NCBI GenBank assembly: GCA_041653875.1
Contig: JBAZEM010000015.1
Location: 5,588 to 69,587, forward strand
Direction of reading: 5' to 3'
DNA: 64,000 bases
Source of the DNA: VSJD01 sp041653875
GTDB lineage: Bacteria; Verrucomicrobiota; Kiritimatiellia; JAAZAB01
Shown: positions 18,185-26,635 of the stretch, piece after piece
How positions within the stretch are numbered: the first letter of the stretch is position 1
How the letters are laid out: each line of letters starts with the position of its first letter
Notes under the pieces: generated by a model
The model's input: the letters and a program-made list of their open reading frames with translations, nothing else
Database searches by the model: none
What the model was told of the DNA's origin: nothing
Program-made: the position numbers and the translations under genes

Positions 18185-19135
18185 TCAACGAATTGCCGGC
18201 ACAGGCGGCAGAAGCCACGGATTGAATAGGCGGTCAAAAGCAGGCAGATCGATAAAGAGCAGGGCGGTGCAAGCCAGGAACGCCGCCAGCACAAGCAATA
18301 TCAGTTTTTTTTCGCGGTAAAGCAGTTCGGGATATTGCGCGGTGCTGGACGGTTTGTAAGCCAGGTGCAGGTAATAAGCCATGGCCAGCGCCACTAAAGG
18401 AGCGGCCAGAACCAATTCGAACCTATAGCGCGCGATAAAATAACCGCTCATCAGGGCGAAAAGCGTCGCATAAAAAAAGATGCTTTCAATAAGGCTCTCT
18501 TCCGTGTAACGGGCAAACGACTTGCGATATCGGGATGCTTGCCGGACATCGCCGATCATGCGAAATTCGGCGAATCGTTTAGCCGCCATCAGGAATGCGC
18601 CGAACATCCAGTAGGCCATGAACATGGAAAGCGGCGGCGCAAAACCCAACCCCGTCGCATACCAGCCCAGCGCCAGGCGCAACGGGTTGTTGAGCGATTC
18701 GCTCAACACATCGCAATAGGGGATATCCTTGAGCCGGATCGGCGGAAGATTATATAGAATCCCCGCCGCCCAAAACAAAAGCCCGACCATGCCGAAGCGA
18801 AAATTCAACGCAAACCCTGCCGTCACCCCCGCCAGACTGATGACTATCCAGAGGGCCCAAGCCATGGAAACCCGCGCGGCGCCTTCCACCAGCGGACGGT
18901 TATGCTTGACGGGATGATGGCGATCGCTTTCGACATCGAGGATTTCGTTAAACACATAATTGCTTGAGGCAATCAGACATGCGGCGCCAAGCCCAAACGC
19001 GATATACCCGACAGTTGCCCAATTGAGCAGATCGGGCCGAAAGTAAACAGCCAGAAGGATGCCCGGCAACATAAATATATTCTTAAACCAGTTGTCCGGC
19101 CGCAACAGGCGGATATATGGAAACAGTTGATTCAT
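18185..19135 (-). CDS. UbiA-type prenyltransferase (decaprenyl-P phosphoribosyltransferase-like)
   Basis: 316-residue membrane protein with the UbiA Asp-rich motif NEILDVESDRHHP and nine or so helices. The opening RLLRPDNWFKNIFMLPG resembles the DPPR synthase branch, which links polyprenyl phosphate to phosphoribosyl pyrophosphate to make lipid-linked pentose donors. Its position before two GT-C-like genes fits a lipid-linked ribose/arabinose pathway for an envelope polymer. The ATG at 19135 is preferred; a TTG at 19150 is also possible. No clear ribosome site. Confidence 0.82.
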   Translation of the reverse strand: MNQLFPYIRLLRPDNWFKNIFMLPGILLAVYFRPDLLNWATVGYIAFGLGAACLIASSNYVFNEILDVESDRHHPVKHNRPLVEGAARVSMAWALWIVISLAGVTAGFALNFRFGMVGLLFWAAGILYNLPPIRLKDIPYCDVLSESLNNPLRLALGWYATGLGFAPPLSMFMAYWMFGAFLMAAKRFAEFRMIGDVRQASRYRKSFARYTEESLIESIFFYATLFALMSGYFIARYRFELVLAAPLVALAMAYYLHLAYKPSSTAQYPELLYREKKLILLVLAAFLACTALLFIDLPAFDRLFNPWLLPPVPAIR

Positions 19136-19590
19136 GAGCGCAATGTCCAAAAAGTATTCTCACGCCCCACGGCTCGATATGCCGTCGGCACCCTGTTCGG
19201 CCAACGCCGCAGGCGCACAAGCCTTGGCGGATCGATCTTCAGCAAAAGCCCTCTTAAGTTTCCCCGAACGGCGGCAACCATAAACGCCGCGTTTCTTTCT
19301 TGCAATCTTTTTTTGTCGTTTTGCAACATCTTGTTTTTTGCAGCGGTTTCAGGTGTATAAGGCATTAAGGCGGGCTGCCGCCCGCAACCCAAACTGCGAC
19401 CTGGATATGGAGCCGGGGTCGCGGCGATGGAGGCCCATCGCCCTCCAAAGGCGGGTCCGCCTGTGGCGAAAAATCGAAAAATCTCCAGCATAACGTGTTA
19501 CGCATGAATTGATATCCCTCGACTCCGCTCGGGATGACATATTAACTGACGACAAAACGCCATAATGAGAATTGCTGGGACGGATAAGTA
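19136..19590. other. intergenic region with dispersed repeat
   Basis: No gene is supported. It contains a partial CCGCC-type palindrome (GGCGGGTCCGCCTGTGGCG at 19450-19468) and then a 118-base dispersed repeat. Its 3' end runs into the promoter of the clpX-like gene. Confidence 0.5.
19460..19577. repeat. 118-bp dispersed repeat, copy 1
   Basis: Aligns over its full length, without gaps and with about eight differences, to 53416-53533. The core is ATCCCTCGACTCCGCTCGGG. It ends 14 bases before the -35 box of the clpX-like gene. Confidence 0.8.
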
Positions 19591-19619
19591 TTGCCTGGCG
19601 AAAGACATTTGCCTATAGT
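19591..19619 (+). promoter_or_regulatory. putative leaderless promoter of the clpX-like gene
   Basis: TTGCCT at 19591-19596, 17-base spacer, TATAGT at 19614-19619. The predicted start of transcription, 7 bases downstream, coincides with the ATG at 19626, and there is no Shine-Dalgarno. Confidence 0.55.
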
Positions 19620-19625
19620 CTCCGC

Positions 19626-21266
19626 ATGAGCGCCAACGAACCCAAAGGGCCCGTGGACGACTGGCAAAAACAGTTTCAAGACATCCTGCGCCAGGTGCGC
19701 GCCAATCCGCCGGGGCGTCCCGACGCGGCGCCCGCAGGGGCCGACCATGGCGGCGCCGCGCCGGGCGGCGATGCGGCCGCGGCCGAAAAGCTCCGGCGCG
19801 TCCGCGAATTCAACCTGAAACCGCGCGATATCCGGGACTATCTCGACCGCTACGTCATTCAGCAGGCGGAGGCCAAGAAAGTGCTGGCCGTGGCGATCTG
19901 CGACCATTACAACCACGTGCGGCAGTGCCTGGAAAACCCGGCCTTGCGCGAGCGCGATTACGCCAAGCAGAATATTGTCCTGCTGGGCCCCACGGGCGTG
20001 GGCAAGACCTACCTGATGCGCTGTATAGCCCGGCTGGTCGGCGTGCCGTTCGTCAAGTCCGACGCCACCAAGTTTTCCGAAACCGGCTACGTCGGGCACG
20101 ACGTCGAGGACCTGGTCCGGGACCTGGCGCGCGCGGCCGACGGCAACGCCGACCTGGCGCAATACGGGATCATTTACATCGACGAAATCGACAAGATCGC
20201 CGGCACCCCCGGTTCCTACGGCCGCGACGTCTCCGGGCGCGGCGTGCAGGTCAACCTGCTCAAGCTCATGGAGGAAACCGACGTCAGCCTACAGAGCCAG
20301 ACCGACCTGCTCGGCCAGATGGAAGCCATGATGCAGCTCCAGCGCGGCGGCCAGCCGCCCCGCCGCACGCTCAACACGCGCCACATCCTGTTCATTGTCA
20401 GCGGCGCCTTCGACGGCCTGGCCGAGCGCGTGAAAAAGCGCGTCAGTGTCGCGCCCATCGGCTTCACCCAGACCGCCAAAACCGCGCGGGCCGACTATGA
20501 ATACCTGAAACTGGCCCAGACCCGCGACTTCATCGATTTCGGGTTCGAGCCGGAATTCATCGGGCGCCTGCCCGTGCGCGTGACCTGCGACGCGCTGACC
20601 GCCGCCGATCTCCAGCAAATTATGCTGACCTCGGAGGACAGTATTTTGGCGCAGTACCGCCAGGATTTCAGCGGTTACGGCATCGATTTCACGATCACCA
20701 GGGAAGCCATCGCCGAGATCGCCGCGCGGGCCATCGGGGAGCAGACCGGCGCCCGCGGGCTGATGACCGTGATGGAGCAGGTCTTCCGCAACTTCAAATT
20801 CCAACTGCCCTCGACCGCCGTCAAGAACTTCGAGGCCGATTCCGACACCGTCGCCGCCCCGGCCGGCGCGCTCAAGAGCCTGCTCCGCAAGAACCAGCGC
20901 TCCCAGCGCAACCTGCTGAAATCGGAGGTGGCCGAATTCGCGCGCCGTTTCAAGGAGGAACACGCCCTGGACCTGGTCTTCAGCGACGAGGCCGTGGACC
21001 TGCTCGTGGAACTGAGCACCACGCAGGACAAAACCATGCGCACGATTTTCAGCGAAAAATTCCGTGATTTCCAGCACGGCTTGAAACTGATCGCCAAAAA
21101 CACGGGGCGGACGGCGTTCGAAATCACGCGGGCGGTCGTCGAGGCGCCCGACCGGGAACTGTCCCGCTGGGTGGTGGAAAGTTTTCAAACTCCGCCGGCC
21201 GATGAGGCCGCGCCGGAGAATGGACGCCATACGCCTGACACCGGACGCCAGACCGGGAAAGAGTGA
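19626..21266 (+). CDS. ClpX-like AAA+ unfoldase without the N-terminal zinc domain
   Basis: Hsp100-type ATPase, presumably unfolding substrates for a partner peptidase. The 546-residue protein has Walker A GPTGVGKT (121-128), Walker B IYIDEID (183-189), a pore loop GYVG (154-157), IGF at 278-280 where ClpX has its ClpP-docking loop, and FIGRLP in the sensor region. It lacks the ClpX CxxC zinc domain; its first 60 residues are a proline/alanine-rich linker. It is longer than ClpX (about 420) because of an added C-terminal part. The last 15 residues (RHTPDTGRQTGKE) are word-repeat-derived. Confidence 0.8.
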   Translation: MSANEPKGPVDDWQKQFQDILRQVRANPPGRPDAAPAGADHGGAAPGGDAAAAEKLRRVREFNLKPRDIRDYLDRYVIQQAEAKKVLAVAICDHYNHVRQCLENPALRERDYAKQNIVLLGPTGVGKTYLMRCIARLVGVPFVKSDATKFSETGYVGHDVEDLVRDLARAADGNADLAQYGIIYIDEIDKIAGTPGSYGRDVSGRGVQVNLLKLMEETDVSLQSQTDLLGQMEAMMQLQRGGQPPRRTLNTRHILFIVSGAFDGLAERVKKRVSVAPIGFTQTAKTARADYEYLKLAQTRDFIDFGFEPEFIGRLPVRVTCDALTAADLQQIMLTSEDSILAQYRQDFSGYGIDFTITREAIAEIAARAIGEQTGARGLMTVMEQVFRNFKFQLPSTAVKNFEADSDTVAAPAGALKSLLRKNQRSQRNLLKSEVAEFARRFKEEHALDLVFSDEAVDLLVELSTTQDKTMRTIFSEKFRDFQHGLKLIAKNTGRTAFEITRAVVEAPDRELSRWVVESFQTPPADEAAPENGRHTPDTGRQTGKE

Positions 21267-21375
21267 AGTCGACACCCCGAGAAATTCCTGTTATCTGCCG
21301 TCCCGCATGGTCTGTCTTCCACACGCTTTTTTTCCTCGGGGCCGGCATCCGTCATCCGCCGTCTGACGTCCGTTT
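21213..21375. repeat. facing word-repeat arms (GACGCC/GTCATCC type)
   Basis: GACGCCATACGCCTGACACC-type words at 21220-21255 face an inverted series (CATCCGTCATCCGCCGTCTG) at 21346-21375. One arm lies in the 3' end of the clpX-like gene and the other in the 3' end of queC. The genes are convergent, so the structure may serve as a two-way terminator. Confidence 0.5.
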
Positions 21376-22044
21376 CGAAAGCGGGTCGGCGACATGCAAG
21401 GCATCGAACGCCGCCCGCCGTTCCACGCAAGACGGGCATACGCCGCATGGTTTGTCTTCACCGCGGTAACAGCTCCAGGTCGCGGCGTAATTCACGCCCA
21501 GGCCGAGGCCGATCTCGAGAATCTCGCTCTTGCTCATTGCCATGAAGGGCGCATGCAAGACGACCGGCTGACGACGATTGAGCGCCAGCACGGCGTTCAT
21601 CCGCAGCAGGAATTCAGGGGTGCAGTCCCAGTAACCGTAGCGATCCTGGGTCTGGGCGCCGTAGAAAATATCGGCGACACCGCGGGCCTCGGCAAACGCG
21701 GCGGCCAATGCCAGGAACAGCATGTTGCGATTAGGCACGTAGGTCGGCGGCTGGTCGAGCTGGCTATGCTTCAATTCGGACAGCGCCGGCACCGGCAGGT
21801 CAGGATCGGTCAGGGCCGAGGCGCCGGCCAGCAGTTCGCCGAAAAAGGGAAAATCGACCTGTCGGTGTTCGGCAACGCCCGCCGCGCGCGCCTGGGCGGC
21901 GGCGCAGGCGGTTTCGCGCGCGTGCTTCTGGCCGTAGCGTATGGTCAGGGCATGGAGAGGCTGGCCGGCGATTTTGGCCTTTATATAATGGAGCAACGTG
22001 GAGGAGTCCAGCCCGCCACTCAATAGAATGACCGCGCTTTTCAT
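21352..22044 (-). CDS. queC: 7-cyano-7-deazaguanine synthase
   Basis: ATP-dependent enzyme making preQ0, the precursor of queuosine. The 230-residue protein has the PP-loop LLSGGLDSST (residues 7-16), the family segment TYVPNRNMLFLALAAA and the zinc-binding cysteines in SCYRGEDKPCGVCPSCVERR. The final residues SKRTSDGG come from a word repeat. The start codon overlaps the stop of the upstream acetolactate decarboxylase gene by 4 bases, suggesting coupled translation. Other queuosine genes are not nearby. Confidence 0.95.
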   Translation of the reverse strand: MKSAVILLSGGLDSSTLLHYIKAKIAGQPLHALTIRYGQKHARETACAAAQARAAGVAEHRQVDFPFFGELLAGASALTDPDLPVPALSELKHSQLDQPPTYVPNRNMLFLALAAAFAEARGVADIFYGAQTQDRYGYWDCTPEFLLRMNAVLALNRRQPVVLHAPFMAMSKSEILEIGLGLGVNYAATWSCYRGEDKPCGVCPSCVERRAAFDALHVADPLSKRTSDGG

Positions 22045-22850
22045 CTTGGGGCGCTTTCCACGCGCTGTAATTCCTGCTGGCGATCGGCGCTCAAATCGAT
22101 GGCGGCGAAATCGCCTTGCCGGGGCAGGGTCAGATAGATCGAATCGGAGGGGTCCAGCGCCACATCAAGAGCGCTGACGCGCAAGTCCAGCACATGCCCC
22201 CCACCCTTGCGGTCATCCGTCAGGAAATGAAAATGCCAGCCCGGCACATTTATCCCTTTTACGAACGCCGGACAACGGAAACCGATCAGCGTGCCCGTTA
22301 CGCGCTTGAACTCGAACAGCGCCTGTCCTTTGAAGGCCTCAACCAGCGGCCGGTAAGGTTTTTTTTGTTTTGGCACACTGCGGGTCCGAACGTAGTCGAA
22401 CTCGCCGTCAGCGCGGATGGCGGCAAACAGGTTTGTGGACGGCAGCGCCCGGTCCATGATTCGGCAAAAGCCATCGAGATTTGTGGCGGCCACGGCCTTG
22501 AGCGCGATATCCCGGTCCAGCCAGGTCATGACCGCGAACGGCGTCCGGGCGGAATCCGGAACAGGATAGACCCGGCCATCCACGCGGATCTGGAACATCC
22601 GGCCATCCACGCAGGCCAGTTCGCCGTCGAGCGCATTGAGCGTGCCAATCCCGATGTCCCCATGTTGTTTCAAGTCGCCGACGGCATAATCCCCGTCATA
22701 GACGCCGGCCATCAGGGCATCGATCGGGGCGGTCTGGTAAATCGTATCGCGGTTCTCAGCTCGCGCCGCGGCCGCCAGCAGCGTCAGCGCCAGGAAAATC
22801 GATTGACACCGTTTTATTGCGTATGTTTTCCACCACATGTGTTGCACCAT
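22041..22850 (-). CDS. alsD: alpha-acetolactate decarboxylase with signal peptide
   Basis: Converts 2-acetolactate to acetoin. The 269-residue protein has an N-terminal hydrophobic signal (about residues 12-32, ending AAARAEN), then TIYQTAPIDALMAGVYDGDY, which opens the enzyme domain. The metal-binding region GWHFHFLTDDRKGGGHVLDL supplies the histidines. The signal implies export, whereas most relatives are cytosolic. The initiator may instead be the ATG four codons later. It overlaps queC by 4 bases. Confidence 0.9.
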   Translation of the reverse strand: MVQHMWWKTYAIKRCQSIFLALTLLAAAARAENRDTIYQTAPIDALMAGVYDGDYAVGDLKQHGDIGIGTLNALDGELACVDGRMFQIRVDGRVYPVPDSARTPFAVMTWLDRDIALKAVAATNLDGFCRIMDRALPSTNLFAAIRADGEFDYVRTRSVPKQKKPYRPLVEAFKGQALFEFKRVTGTLIGFRCPAFVKGINVPGWHFHFLTDDRKGGGHVLDLRVSALDVALDPSDSIYLTLPRQGDFAAIDLSADRQQELQRVESAPR

Positions 22851-22894
22851 ACCGCCAACCTTGCTGGGCGTAAAGATTATTTTGCATCGTACGC

Positions 22895-22922
22895 TTGCAT
22901 ATCCAATCCATTAATTTACAAT
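22895..22922 (+). promoter_or_regulatory. putative promoter of the cupin gene
   Basis: TTGCAT (22895-22900), 16-base spacer, TACAAT (22917-22922). It lies between divergent genes and predicts a leader of about 42 bases before the ATG at 22971. Confidence 0.4.
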
Positions 22923-22970
22923 AGTTCGCAGTCACAGGCCGGCTTATTTCACTTTCAATCGACCTCAATC

Positions 22971-23525
22971 ATGCGCAGGCAACCGACAGCCAGGTATTGG
23001 ATAACCAAACTCGCGCTTGAGCCGCATCCCGAAGGCGGATATTTCCGTGAGATTTACCGGGCAACGGAACGGATTCCGTCCGCCGCCCTGCCCAAGCGCT
23101 ATCATGGACCGCGCGCCTTCGCGACCTCGATTTATTTCCTGCTGGCTGGCGCGCAAATATCGACCTTGCACCGGCTGGCATCGGATGAACAATGGCACTT
23201 TTACGACGGCAGCGCCCTGCTCCTGACCACAATCGCACCCAACGGCGCGCTCACGGAAACGCGTTTGGGCCATTGTGCGGCCGCCGGCGAACAGTTCCTG
23301 GCTGTTATTCCCGCCGGCACATGGATGGGCGCGCGGCTGGCCGCGCCCGCAGTCGCGGCGCTCCAGCGTGGCGGGCGGGAGCGCCACCGTGGTTATGCGC
23401 TGATCGGCTGCACCGTGGCGCCCGGCTTCGATTTCCGGGATTTCACCGTGGGGCGGCGGGCCGATCTGCTAAGGCAGTTCCCCCAACATCGCGAATTGAT
23501 TACAGTCTTGACTATGGCGGGGTGA
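22971..23525 (+). CDS. DUF985/Cupin_5 family protein
   Basis: 184-residue single-domain cupin of the DUF985 family. The signature runs LEPHPEGGYFREIYR, TSIYFLL, HRLASDEQWHFYDG and YALIGCTVAPGFDFRDFTVG. The function is not established; the fold is shared with sugar epimerases and metal-dependent enzymes. It is divergent from the acetolactate decarboxylase gene. No strong ribosome site precedes the ATG, which was chosen because homology begins within 15 residues of it. Confidence 0.88.
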   Translation: MRRQPTARYWITKLALEPHPEGGYFREIYRATERIPSAALPKRYHGPRAFATSIYFLLAGAQISTLHRLASDEQWHFYDGSALLLTTIAPNGALTETRLGHCAAAGEQFLAVIPAGTWMGARLAAPAVAALQRGGRERHRGYALIGCTVAPGFDFRDFTVGRRADLLRQFPQHRELITVLTMAG

Positions 23526-23784
23526 TCCCGCTCCAATCGTTGCCGCGCCATTTTTTATGCATCTTTTATTTGCATTAGCGCGCATAATAGTGCAATATTT
23601 TTAAAAGACGTAAAAGCATCGGCATTCGATCTTAACAACCTTCCGCCGCGGGGATTGTCAAACGAAAACAATCATGTTCGCAAGCCTGGAATATGCCACA
23701 GTGAGCGATACGTTTGGCGGAACGAACACCATACCGTTCGTTCCGTAACTCAACAGGATTGTCTTCAAATCGCAGGGAGTTATT

Positions 23785-24123
23785 ATGACCATTAGCGAAT
23801 CCAAACAGGGCAACGTCACAATTCTGAAAGCTCAAGGCAAATTGGATGCCGTGAGTTCTCCGGAGGTCGACAAGCGTATAGTCAGCCTGGTCGAAAACGG
23901 GACCAATCAGATCGCCTTGGATCTGGCGGACGTGGACTATGTCAGCAGCGCCGGTCTGCGGGTGTTTTTATCCGCGGCCAAACGCCTGAAACAGGCGCAC
24001 GGCAAGCTGGCGCTGGCCAATTTGTCCGTCCAGGTTCAGCAGATATTCGACATTGCGGGATTTGAAAGTATTCTGCCGGTTTTTAAAACTATCGACGAAG
24101 CCGTCGCCGCCTGCTCAATATGA
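23785..24123 (+). CDS. STAS-domain anti-sigma factor antagonist (SpoIIAA/RsbV-like)
   Basis: 112-residue STAS protein. In this family an unphosphorylated antagonist binds a kinase/anti-sigma partner and so frees a sigma factor or other target; phosphorylation of a conserved serine releases it. The site is visible in DYVSSAGLRVFL, with S55 the likely phosphoacceptor. AGGGAG lies 6 bases before the ATG. It heads a three-gene group with a GPP34 protein and an RsbW-like kinase (24925-25341), its probable partner. Confidence 0.9.
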   Translation: MTISESKQGNVTILKAQGKLDAVSSPEVDKRIVSLVENGTNQIALDLADVDYVSSAGLRVFLSAAKRLKQAHGKLALANLSVQVQQIFDIAGFESILPVFKTIDEAVAACSI

Positions 24124-24146
24124 TTTCAGTGTAGAGCGTCGGTCTG

Positions 24147-24203
24147 ATGTGCGGCGGCTACAGGTTGTAGCCGCGAGGTGATAGGCCAGCAACGCTTCGC
24201 GGG
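24147..24203. repeat. palindromic repeat, GTAGCCG family
   Basis: GCGGCTACAGGTTGTAGCCGCGAGG forms a hairpin (GCGGCTACA/TGTAGCCGC), followed by GC-rich sequence like the element at 18-124. It separates the STAS and GPP34 genes. Confidence 0.6.
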
Positions 24204-24228
24204 CAGGCTCGCGCAGGAGGATATAAAA

Positions 24229-24885
24229 ATGCTAAGTTTTGCCGAAGAAATTTTTTTGCTCGCCCTTGACGACAAACAAGGTGTCATCAAACCGTTGCCC
24301 GTCTCGGCGCTGGATTACGCTTTGGCCGGCGCGTTGCTCATGGACTTGGCGCTCCAGGATCGGATTGACACGGATTTGACCAGTTTGAGCGTCACTAACT
24401 CCAGCCCAACCGGCGATCCCATTCTGGACGACACCTTGCGCGACCTCCAGATGAAACCGGAACCTCAGCCAACCGGCTTTTGGCTGAAGCACTTTGCCGA
24501 CCAGTCCAAGCGTATTCAGGAACGGGTACTGGCGCGGCTGATCCAGAAAGGCATCCTTAAACAGGAAAACCGGCGAATTCTATGGGTATTTGAAGTGCGC
24601 CGCTATCCGCTCATAGACAACCACGAGGTCAAGGAAGTCAAGACACGGTTGCGGGAGCTGATCCTCAGCGACGATATTCCCGACGCGCGTGAAGTCGTGC
24701 TGATCAATCTGGGCAACGCTTGCCGGCTTTTGGACGACCTGTTCACGCCGGCGGAATACGAACAGGTGCGTGCGCGGATCGCCGCGCTGGCCCGCCTGGA
24801 CCTGATCGGCCAGGAAATGGCCAAATCAATCCGTGAAATCGAACGCACGATGGCCATTGCCATGTCCATGACGATGATGGCCTGA
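24229..24885 (+). CDS. GPP34/GOLPH3-family protein
   Basis: 218-residue all-helical protein of the GPP34 family (Golgi phosphoprotein 3 domain), whose eukaryotic members bind phosphoinositides and membranes. The opening LSFAEEIFLLALDDKQGVI and the following helices ALAGALLMDLALQDRI match the family; the internal GILKQENRRILWVFEVRRYPL is the characteristic turn. The start is set by GCAGGAGG 9 bases before the ATG. It lies between an anti-sigma antagonist and an RsbW-like kinase gene. The role in bacteria is unclear. Confidence 0.88.
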   Translation: MLSFAEEIFLLALDDKQGVIKPLPVSALDYALAGALLMDLALQDRIDTDLTSLSVTNSSPTGDPILDDTLRDLQMKPEPQPTGFWLKHFADQSKRIQERVLARLIQKGILKQENRRILWVFEVRRYPLIDNHEVKEVKTRLRELILSDDIPDAREVVLINLGNACRLLDDLFTPAEYEQVRARIAALARLDLIGQEMAKSIREIERTMAIAMSMTMMA

Positions 24886-24924
24886 ACGATCGCGCAAGTG
24901 TCCTCCCAAATTCCCCGTTGCGTC

Positions 24925-25341
24925 ATGAGCGACTCTCTCAGTCAAACCATCGGAAATACGCTGGCATCCATACCGCCGCTGATAACCGCGGTCAACAGTT
25001 TCCTGGATCGGAAGGCCGTGCCGCGCGAGGCAATCTTTCGGGTCAACCTGGCCATTGAAGAGATTGTCACCAACATCGTCAAATACGGTTACGACGACCC
25101 GGGACATCACGACATCACGGTGAATCTCACGCTGTTCCCCGAGACGATTCGCTTGCAGTTGCAAGATGACGGGCGCCCCTTCGACCCGTTGCAGGCCCCC
25201 GAGCCAAACGTCCATTTGCCGCTGGACCAGCGCAAAATCGGCGGCCTGGGTTTGCACCTTGTTCGTACAATGGTCGGCCGGATCGCTTACCGGCGGGAAA
25301 ACGGAGCCAACATCCTGGCAATGGACATTGCGCGGCAGTGA
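24925..25341 (+). CDS. RsbW/SpoIIAB-like serine kinase, anti-sigma factor type
   Basis: 138-residue HATPase_c protein. It shows the N-box EEIVTNIVKYGY, the G1 box DDGRPFDP and the G2 box GGLGLHLVRTMV of GHKL ATPases. Such proteins phosphorylate STAS antagonists on serine and hold sigma factors or other outputs. The likely target is the STAS protein at 23785. The ATG at 24925 is used; a GTG at 24898 would add nine residues. It follows the GPP34 gene by 39 bases. No sigma factor gene is adjacent. Confidence 0.88.
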   Translation: MSDSLSQTIGNTLASIPPLITAVNSFLDRKAVPREAIFRVNLAIEEIVTNIVKYGYDDPGHHDITVNLTLFPETIRLQLQDDGRPFDPLQAPEPNVHLPLDQRKIGGLGLHLVRTMVGRIAYRRENGANILAMDIARQ

Positions 25342-25424
25342 AGGAATAGCGTCGGCCTGTCAGGCAAGCCGCGCCGGCGCGCCGCAGCTGCGAATCATGA
25401 CAACCGCGCTTAAGGAATAATTCT

Positions 25425-26525
25425 CTATCGCGGCGCCGCATCCGGAAGGCCGCCGTCCACGGGAATCGTGGCGCCGGTGGTCGGCGTCTGTCGGGTGGCG
25501 AAAAAAATTACGGCGTTGGCCACGTGGTCGGGCGTCACCCTGGCCTTCAACAAATTCCGGTTGCGATAATATTCTTCCAGCCCTTTTTCATCGAGACCGC
25601 GGGCCTTCATGCGCGAAGGCCCCACCTCGGCCCATAAGCCCGACTTGCGTTGGCCGTCGGAAAAAACGGCGTCGGGCGCCACCATGTTCACACGGATGTC
25701 GAGCGGCGCCAGTTCAAGGCTGGCGATGCGCGCCAACTGATGGGCCGCCGCCTTGGTGGCGCTGTAGGCCCCAAACTGCGCCCCGGGGGCAAATACGTTC
25801 TTGGTGGAAATCAAAATTATATCGCCGCCCGTCGCCTGGCGGCCCAAACGCCGGCCGGCTTCCGCCAGGGTCAACAAGGTTCCCTCCACATTGACACGCT
25901 CCAAGCGCCGAAAGGCCTCCACATCCAGATCGACCAGCGGCGCCACCATGGCAATCCCGGCATTGACCACAATAATATCAACCCCACCCCACGCCTCGGC
26001 CACAGCATCGAATCCGCCCGCCACGGAAACGCCATCGGTAACATCCATAAGCACGCTCATGATGCGCCCAGGCGCGACCGGGTTCAGTTCCCGCACCAGA
26101 TTATCCAAAGCGTCGCGCGCCAGATCGGCGGCGGCCACATGCGCGCCCTGCGCCAGCAAGCCGCGGCAAATCCCAGCCCCGATGGCGCCCGCCGCGCCGG
26201 TGACCAGAACGATTTCGTTTTGCAGAGGCGCCCGCGCCGACGCCGCACCGCGCTCAATGCGATAGGCGCGCCCGCCAGGCATGCTGATTCTGTCAGGCCG
26301 GACGGCGGACTGCGGCAGGCCGGCCCGCAATTGACTGCGGAGTTCGGCATCCGCCGCCTTGCTCACAACATGCTCCAAGTCAATCGTCACACCGGATGCC
26401 CCGGAGTCTGGAGCACAGGACTTGAATATGACTCTCTGCCGGGGGGCGTCGGGGCAATCGGCCGGTTCGGCCAGCAGTCCCCGAAGGATGGCCAGAAGAC
26501 GGGCATTATTATTTTGGCTGTCCAT
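25425..26525 (-). CDS. short-chain dehydrogenase (C-terminal half of aldolase/SDR type)
   Basis: 366-residue protein. Residues about 100-366 form an SDR domain with TGAAGAIGAGICRGL (dinucleotide binding), NAGIA and the YSATKAAAHQ catalytic tyrosine/lysine. The closest recalled relatives are the SDR halves of bifunctional rhamnulose-phosphate aldolase/alcohol dehydrogenases, which share LEEYYRNRNLLK and VNMVAPDAVF. The class II aldolase half is missing; a 100-residue segment of unknown fold replaces it. It may work with the LsrF-like aldolase encoded upstream. Confidence 0.8.
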   Translation of the reverse strand: MDSQNNNARLLAILRGLLAEPADCPDAPRQRVIFKSCAPDSGASGVTIDLEHVVSKAADAELRSQLRAGLPQSAVRPDRISMPGGRAYRIERGAASARAPLQNEIVLVTGAAGAIGAGICRGLLAQGAHVAAADLARDALDNLVRELNPVAPGRIMSVLMDVTDGVSVAGGFDAVAEAWGGVDIIVVNAGIAMVAPLVDLDVEAFRRLERVNVEGTLLTLAEAGRRLGRQATGGDIILISTKNVFAPGAQFGAYSATKAAAHQLARIASLELAPLDIRVNMVAPDAVFSDGQRKSGLWAEVGPSRMKARGLDEKGLEEYYRNRNLLKARVTPDHVANAVIFFATRQTPTTGATIPVDGGLPDAAPR

Positions 26526-26542
26526 AACGGCCTTTTGGCATG

Positions 26543-26625
26543 ATTCACCGGTTCACGGTTGTCAAAGCATTCGGCGCCGCGCCTTGGCTTCAACCTTTGA
26601 ACGGTGAACCGTGAACCCAAGAACC
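26543..26625. repeat. facing word-repeat arms (CGGTTCACGGTT type)
   Basis: CACCGGTTCACGGTTGTC at 26546-26563 faces an inverted arm (GAACGGTGAACCGTGAACC) at 26599-26617. It sits between the SDR and LsrF-like genes. It has the same word as at 7887 and 37240. Confidence 0.65.
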
Positions 26626-26635
26626 TGCGATTGCT

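Noticed and set aside
22116..22970. Long N-terminal extension of the cupin protein
   Set aside because: The open frame upstream of 22971 runs antisense through the acetolactate decarboxylase gene; cupin homology starts right after 22971.
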